Below, piece by piece: positions 57,770-64,000 of a stretch of DNA of 64,000 nt. A program made the translations under genes and the position numbers. This DNA comes from Magicicada septendecula. Taxonomy: Eukaryota > Arthropoda > Insecta > Hemiptera > Cicadidae. Where the stretch lies: NCBI GenBank assembly GCA_034769895.1, contig CM068367.1, forward strand, positions 1,311,953,046-1,312,017,045, in the 5' to 3' direction. The notes under the pieces are model-generated. The model was not told where the DNA came from. It searched no databases and was given only the letters and a program-made list of their open reading frames with translations. The first letter of the stretch is position 1; every line of letters begins with the position of its first letter.

Positions 57770-57852
57770 ACTGGTTCACACTGTAAGGTAAAACGTTTAC
57801 GTTTTTACCCATAAAAAACTTTGTGTTCCGAGTCGGTAGTGATTTAATTATA

Positions 57853-58509
57853 AATTTTTCAATTAAGCTTTCTCCAAGAAAGATGAAAGACAAGTACACT
57901 TTTGTGTTGACTATATTAAAAGAACAAAGTTCTATAAAAATTGTGTAAATAAAATCAAAAACACACAAAACAGCATAAACCTTTGGTGTAATTTCCAAAC
58001 CTAAGCTGGAGTATCCAAATTCTTGCAACGAAGAGTCAGTCACAGTATACATGCCAATAACTCCGACTAGATTTATACAAAAGTACCGTGCGCAAGTGGT
58101 CGTAATTTGCTGAAGCGCCATTAAACAGCTACTAGGCATATAACTATTATAAGTTTATGTTAATAATTCCACATCGGCGTGACTTGTTTACAAACGGTTC
58201 CAGCAAAGCAGGCGGCGCTCCGCACACGTGGTACTCGTCTCGTTCTCCTCCGTCTCTGGATCATACTCTGCATTGCTGCTGATATTATTGATACTGTGTA
58301 ACAGCTGTCTGGCACCTCTCTTCGTTTATTTATTCCCATCCAAGTTCACACGTGTTTCTTACTAATGTATAAAAAAATTATATTCGTTTGAAAATTTTGA
58401 CTCTTAGTAGCGTATAGAACTCTTAGAAAGTTATTACGTATAGAACACTTTAACATTGCATACGATATACAGTGCGAAAGAGAAATAATTCTTGTAAATA
58501 ATATCGTGA
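57853..58509. other. Intergenic DNA with a small CpG-containing patch
   Basis: A GGCGGCGCTCCGCACACGTG patch at about 58211-58230 (with an E-box-like CACGTG) is a weak promoter candidate. No gene was recognised. Confidence 0.35.
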
Positions 58510-58522
58510 GAATTATCAAATT

Positions 58523-59198
58523 TTCGCGATTGCGTACGATTGTATGGAAAGTCTATTTATACCTTGCATACAAACTGCCAGAAATACAACTTTAAGATCT
58601 CAAATACTGAGACAAAAGTACCGGTAATGGCTTTCCTAGGAAAGAATCCTGTAAGAGCAAAAATTGTAATTGATTTGGAGCAGGTATCACATTTTAATTA
58701 TCTGGGATGTGGTATCTCATTTAGCAAGGACAGCGATATCGAGAGAAAGTTAAATAAATTTAGTTATACCTGTGGAACAATAAGACGACTATTGAAGAAT
58801 AAAACGCAGAGGGAGACACAGCTAAAGTTCTATAAGGTCGTGGCTGTGCCGAATTTAACGTATGGAAGTGAAACATGGACTCTCCTGCAAAAAGATATTT
58901 CAAAAATACAGGCCTCAGAAATGCAATTTTTAAGAGCAGTTAAGGGATGTAGTTTGAGAGATCATCTACGAAGCAACGACATAAGGAAAGACCTGAAGTC
59001 GGTTCTGGAGAGAATAAAGGAATACAAGCAGAATTAGAAGGCCCATGTGGAACGCATGATAGACACGCGTATTCCTAAACAAGCGTTTGAATATAGGCCA
59101 GTGGGAATGAGAGATCGTAGAAAAAATAGTCAGAGACTCTGTGAAGTTGGGGCAGGGTGTAGCCCAAGCCATGAAGTGAAGAAGAAGGAGAAGAAAAT
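58523..59198 (+). mobile_element. 5'-truncated LINE with GAA tail
   Basis: Flanked by 13-bp duplications with one difference (GAATTATCAAATT at 58510-58522 and GAATTATCTAATT at 59199-59211). It ends in GAAGAAGAAGGAGAAGAA. It begins just after the YADD block and carries the rest of ORF2. Confidence 0.88.
58540..59037 (+). pseudogene. LINE ORF2 thumb region
   Basis: A 165-codon open frame: YNFKISNTETKVPVMAF (block 6), VSHFNYLGCGISF, IERKLNKFSYTCGTIRRLL, QLKFYKVVAVPNLTYGSETW and IQASEMQFLRAVKGCSLRDH. After the stop at 59035-59037 the tail continues in frame as HVERMIDTRIPKQAFEYRPV. Sister family of 51924-52459. Confidence 0.9.
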
Positions 59199-59211
59199 GA
59201 ATTATCTAATT

Positions 59212-59864
59212 AAAAGCTGTACCGAATCCTGTATGTAAGAAACCCTCGAGGAACAAACAAGAAACGGTAACTAAACTTTGGCTTTAGAATTGATTCATGT
59301 GTATATAGCAACATACATTGTTTTATATTAGCTTCCAAGTTCTTTTAAACAAAACATGAGAACAGAAGTAGTTCATTGATTTCGTAAGCTCGTAGTGACG
59401 TAAATCTTACAGAAATAAAGGAAACGTTTATGAATAAGCTTCGCCACATTTCCAGCAACAGAGGATTAACAAATTAACATTCAGAATTTATGTTAACGTT
59501 AACGGGAAATTTATTAGTATTCGTGGTTTTGCTTTCTGTGTGGCAGATCTTTTGTGTGAGAACGTTTCGATTCGGATATTTAAAATTTCAAGATTTTTAA
59601 AATCATATGCTGTATAGTTCTCAAACACGTTTATTATTATGAAATAATAGGCCTATGTCTTAAAAAGCAAGTCAACCCTATAAAACTCATTTACATTATA
59701 CATTACAAAACTATTTTTTTTTTTTATTCTATTCCCTAACCTCTTAAATAGACCTAAATACAAATATTTATGTACACGTATGAATAGTATTTGATATATT
59801 ATCTTTCATATCTACTACTAAATGTGTTGTGTGTCCACGCCATAACTACACAGTTTTCCCTAGT
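59212..59864. other. Intergenic DNA, no gene recognised
   Basis: AT-rich sequence. Nothing could be assigned. Confidence 0.5.
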
Positions 59865-60920
59865 AAAATATCGGTATAGAGAACCATATATGACTTCCAT
59901 GTTCTAAAATTTAGAGCCTATTTAAAATCATTTACTTAAATACGGTTCGATAATTTCTATAAAAAATCCCCCACCCTCAAACTATTTTCAATATTTATAA
60001 ATATTTTTGTTATTATGGGGTAGTCGTTTAATATAATGTAATTTTTTAGTCACTTTATCTATACAAATTAGGTACTTTATCCTTATAAAGAAACTGAACT
60101 ACGCAGATAATCATCCCTCCTCCTCAACCACTAATGGTATTTACACTTTCATAGAGTTATAGTTTTATCATATGTAATTGCTAAGGTATCTTATCCTTCA
60201 AAAGTAAATACTCGTACTTTATTTGATACCAGCAAAGTAATTTTCAAACAGTCACCCCCTCCCCCTTCATCTACCATCTCTATTTATAGATATCTCATTT
60301 ACTATTTTACAGCGGATTAATATGACTTCATTTTCGGGGCACTTATTTATCAAAATTATGTATTTTACTCTTGCTAAAACACAAAAAATTGCCGGTACAC
60401 TACCCCTCCCCCTCAACCGAAGAAACCCATTTTTGATATTTAGAGTTTTATTGAGTAACAGTTTCATCACATGTAATTATTAAGGTATCTTGTCCTTCAA
60501 AATGAAATACTTTATTCGACATCAAAAAGTTATTTTTCAAAAAATTACCCCCTCCCCCTTCAACTACCCTTCTTATTTATACATATTTCATCTAACTTTC
60601 TACAGTTGATTATTATGACCTTCTTTTCAGGATACTTTATCCCGAACTTTATACTTTATCAGTAAACTACCCCTCCTCCTTAACCGATCTTCTCCAAAAT
60701 CAATATCCCTTGAATACTCAGGCACATATGCAAAAAATTATTTGAATTTGCGGCAGTTACCCTTCGCCATAGAAAAATTCTACATACAGACACACAGACA
60801 CTTTTCGGAAAATAACTTTTCTTCATGTTTTGAGGGTAGTACAATCAGAATCAGCCCTTATCTCAAACATGATTTTTTCGCGATTACCATACTTCCATTT
60901 CCTTACGGAACATGTAAGTA
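59865..60920 (-). repeat. Dispersed repeat family, long copy with internal tandem units
   Basis: The reverse complement of the family at 50432-51535 (GAGAACCATATATGACTTCC at the left; CTTAACCGATCTTCTCCAAA further right). Contains several diverged units with a CCCCCTCCCCCTTCAACTAC-type block roughly every 190-300 bases. Non-coding. Confidence 0.7.
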
Positions 60921-62929
60921 AAAAGAAGTAGTTATGGGACAACTGTGTCAAACAGAATCATATCTCTGAAAAGCCTACCTTTCGTTAAAAAATAGTTTTG
61001 AATTTATGAAAATGGTATGTTCTAAGACCTTTATCATAAATGTATTTTTTTTGTTTTTCGATTGTTTATGTGTAAAAACGCTGCGCATTAAAAATTGTGC
61101 TTTATAAAAACTGAATTATTTGTTTTGTAATTTACATCCATTTATTGCGGAATCGCATCCGTCAAATCTACTTTCCATTATTCTAGAGAACAGTTTTCTG
61201 AGGATTTTAAAAACATAATTATCTCCCTAGCAGTGATGCAGTCCAAGGAACAAAAAGGTGGAAAATAAAAAAATAATTTCAAAAACCTGTTTATTAAAAA
61301 TGCGTGTTAATTTAATTACATTTTTATTCACTGCTCCATATCTTGAATCTTACTTATTCTTTTTCATCTCTTTTTCGCTTCTCATATTTACTTATGACAT
61401 TTTAAAATAAATATAAATATACTATATTATTTTTACTATATACTATAATTTGTTGTCATTTACTGGACACAATCGCCCATTAATTTTTTAAATTGTTAAA
61501 TAATTTAGTGGATAATTGTTTAGTCATAAAATAAGTAATATTAATCAGAAATATGTCTTTTATAAGCAGAAAAACAGGGATACAATTTTGTTGCATATTG
61601 GATTCTCTTTTTCAGTTGTGTTTTCTATTGATCAACAGGTCAATCCTTTCTAATCAGACCAAATCTGTCTTCTGCACACCAAGCCATACAATTACTGTGT
61701 GGCAAACAGTTTGTGAAAATAAAACTGATTTTATGATGAGAAATTTTCTTGAGGTGTAAGCACATATTTAATCATTTTATACTTTAATTAAAAATGAGGA
61801 GATGTCCGACCTCCCCCCAGCCCTGGTCACGTAAGATTTGCCAAATTCTTTGTTGTAATTTTGGAGCCTGATGATGTTTTTCTATCTTTAAGTAGGTTTT
61901 GTAAATAGAAATGTGTAGAAATTACACCATTAACAATATAGAAATACCACAATCAAAATTATATCAAATTTTTAACAGTTTTAATAATTCTTAGTTTAAC
62001 AGTCGTAAATTATTTTAATTAAAATGTAAACAGAATATATAATAGATACATAACATTTATTCCTAAACTAAAATGTAACAAGTTAATTAAAAAAAATACT
62101 CATGACATAGTGAAGGACTGTCGACCAAGAGCCTCTAATCTACTTTTCAAAATCATCAATTATTTGCAGTTATTTATTACATTATTATTTTTATTACAAA
62201 ATCATCAGTTATTTATTACATTGCCACCACATTTCATCTAGTTTTCCTCAACAAGTGACTCGATATCTTCATGCCGTTTTATGGTTGAACGTCGACACGT
62301 CACTGCTTAACTCGTTGGCACGTCGAGCAGCTGTACGAGCTGGGCATGGGCATACGCGATTTTTTTATAACTTATATTTGTTTTTGTCAGTACTGTCTCC
62401 GCGGCAACTGCATTTCTAGTGACGATGCGCTGACTTGTTGCGTAGGAAGGTGATAAACACCGCATCCCTTGTAAAAGTACTTTAGATACAACAAACATTA
62501 AGGCTCATATTAAGAAATTTCGCCCTAATTTCTTACATTAAGATCTATGCCGTTTGCGCCATTTTCATTGACGTTGGGAGGCGGTTTGTGAGTACTCGAA
62601 ATATAGGCCTACTACTTGTTGGTTGGCAGTGTACAGTACACTGGATCTTTGTTTGGTAGCTGCAATAAATATTATCTTCCCGGACGTGCACTGAACACCA
62701 TTTTATTTCTGGATCGCCTGGAAGTTCAGGCACGCAGGGTTCGACGTAGGTCGGGCAGACAGGCTGTCCGTCAACAGCCACGACCTATCATACTTCTGAA
62801 AATGCCTTACCAGCAAACTCAAATATAGATTTCTCTAAAGGATCGTTTACAGTTCATTAAGTTGGAAACCAAAGTGATCGTGACGCTGAATAAATTCAGC
62901 CAACTACCGGCGTAACGGTGCCAATGCTG
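60921..62929. other. Intergenic DNA, no gene recognised
   Basis: AT-rich. A small frame at 62616-62828 (FLDRLEVQARRVRRRSGRQA) is basic and could be a scrap of a transposase, but nothing diagnostic is present. Confidence 0.4.
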
Positions 62930-62995
62930 TTACATGTTAACAGCTCAACTCCGACTGTTACATGAGTCGGAGCTTAACTCTGTTACATGCGATTA
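62930..62995. repeat. Three CTGTTACATG units with a small hairpin
   Basis: CTGTTACATG occurs three times at ~28-base spacing. CTCCGACT and AGTCGGAG around the middle copy can pair. Confidence 0.6.
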
Positions 62996-64000
62996 GTACT
63001 GGAATACATGAAACGATGAATAACTTACAAATAGTACTTCTTGATGAGCTACACGACAAAAATATTACCTTCTAATATAGTGGATTTTATCCGGCCCTCC
63101 GTCAACATCCGTAATAACCTTAACAGAGCCAATGACAATATAATATCAACAATGTTTCAAAGTCTTGATCATGTAGGCCTATGTTAACAGAAAATGAATT
63201 CTGGTTTTCATTTGTGGTTTCAATGATTGGTCCAGAGTATCCAACATCTTGTAGATTTCTTATCGGATCTATTCCAGTACCGGAATAAACAGAAAGTATG
63301 GGATTGTGACACTCTGCTGTCTCTCACCCATGATCAGGTAATGAAGTGCGATATTCTAGGGCACTTCTGTATTCACCCCTATGAGGCTATAGAAACCTGA
63401 GCTTTGTCATCTTGAGAAAGAAAAAGCACCTGTATTGGTATAAAGATTGAGGCTAGATTTTTCAGATAACGTATACGTGTTGTAGGAAAATGACTGTCAA
63501 TATGACTACGGTGTCGATCCATTGAGTCCGGGAAAAGAGACAACTTAAACATGTAATCAACCCAACACAGATCAGAATTTCTTAGAAATAAACGAATATG
63601 TCCTGTTATGGATGAGCTTGATTCCAAATTTCTTTATGTTAGTTCACTCAGAATTTTTATAGGCCTAATACACGAATTAATTCTGTCTTTCTCCTAGAAT
63701 CGTTTCGTTTCATGTGGATGCTTGTCTGTCTTACTCAAGTATTCCTTTCTCAGCAAAAGTAAGCAAAGCTTGACTCTCACCCTGTAAATGTTTACGTAAT
63801 ACAAGAACCCCCGGCTAAATTGTTCGTGTTTCGTCCACGTACATCCTCTACTGGACTGCCGCGAGTATCTTTTTATTTAAACTAATTTTTTCAAGCTTCT
63901 CCTGACGAGACAGAAAATTAGGCCGTACTTAGCTCTTCAATAAGTTTTTACAGAACATTTAAACATTATTTCAAAGACGAATCGTCCAAATAAAAAAATA
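62996..64000. other. Intergenic DNA, no gene recognised
   Basis: Short motif-free frames only. Confidence 0.5.

Larger units (their letters stand above)
57062..57852 (+). mobile_element. Foldback Penelope-like element fragment
   Basis: A ~290-bp arm at 57062-57351 is the reverse complement of 57560-57852 (more than 90% by eye) around a 208-base centre. The plus strand centre and right arm code the GIY-YIG end of a Penelope-like element: GQTGRSFKQRYLEHTKALHS, then ILNEQTQFKSHALFEHI and the 3' end. The left arm is an inverted copy of that 3' end. Two long minus-strand frames here (57166-57735 and 57660-58139) are by-products of the palindrome. Confidence 0.85.

Noticed and set aside
57166..58139. 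Long minus-strand frames (189 and 159 aa)
   Set aside because: They run antisense through the Penelope palindrome and its flank; the plus strand carries the recognisable protein.

Overview
This is AT-rich, arthropod-like nuclear DNA, most likely from an insect with a large, repeat-laden genome. The evidence is many decayed non-LTR retrotransposon (LINE) reverse transcriptases, hAT and pogo/Tigger DNA transposons with insect-style ends, two Penelope-like elements (PLEs), a gag-only LTR retrotransposon and long microsatellites. I see no convincing host exon, tRNA or rRNA. Every protein that can be recognised belongs to a mobile element.

Layout. 0-4 kb: start of a gag gene (minus strand), its primer-binding site and the adjoining LTR. 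5.6-6.5 kb: a hAT-type non-autonomous element with perfect 8-bp target duplications. 7.8-13.1 kb: remnants of several LINE families and small hairpins. 13.2-13.7 kb: a CpG-rich foldback. 13.8-15.3 kb: a Penelope-like element with the YIDD reverse-transcriptase motif, a GIY-YIG endonuclease, inverted ends and a candidate hammerhead ribozyme. 15.7-17.45 kb: a 5'-truncated LINE. 17.47-24.72 kb: a structurally complete LTR retrotransposon on the minus strand, with 2.3-kb LTRs, a 444-codon gag and no pol. 26.95-28.05 kb: a complete but short hAT element. 28.76-31.28 kb: a LINE inserted inside another LINE, each with its own perfect 15-bp target duplication. 33-40 kb: five more LINE fragments and a palindromic MITE. 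41-46 kb: direct repeats, microsatellites and a CpG-rich promoter-like patch. 46-52.5 kb: LINE tails, an 86-bp tandem duplication and a dispersed repeat that carries hammerhead-like cores. 53.6-54.5 kb: a deleted Tigger element. 57-57.9 kb: a foldback Penelope fragment. 58.5-59.2 kb: another LINE. 59.9-60.9 kb: another copy of the dispersed repeat. The last 3 kb show no recognisable gene.

How the parts work together: most copies are dead passengers of trans-acting machinery. LINE fragments end in GAA, GAT or GTAA repeats, and several have 13-16-bp target duplications, as expected of target-primed reverse transcription. The LTR element needs reverse transcriptase and integrase from elsewhere. 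The hAT and Tigger copies keep only C-terminal transposase pieces plus cut-and-paste ends. The two most unusual observations are a ladder of five degenerate copies of the primer-binding-site/LTR junction inside the LTR itself, and hammerhead-ribozyme-like cores recurring in Penelope-type sequence at three places.
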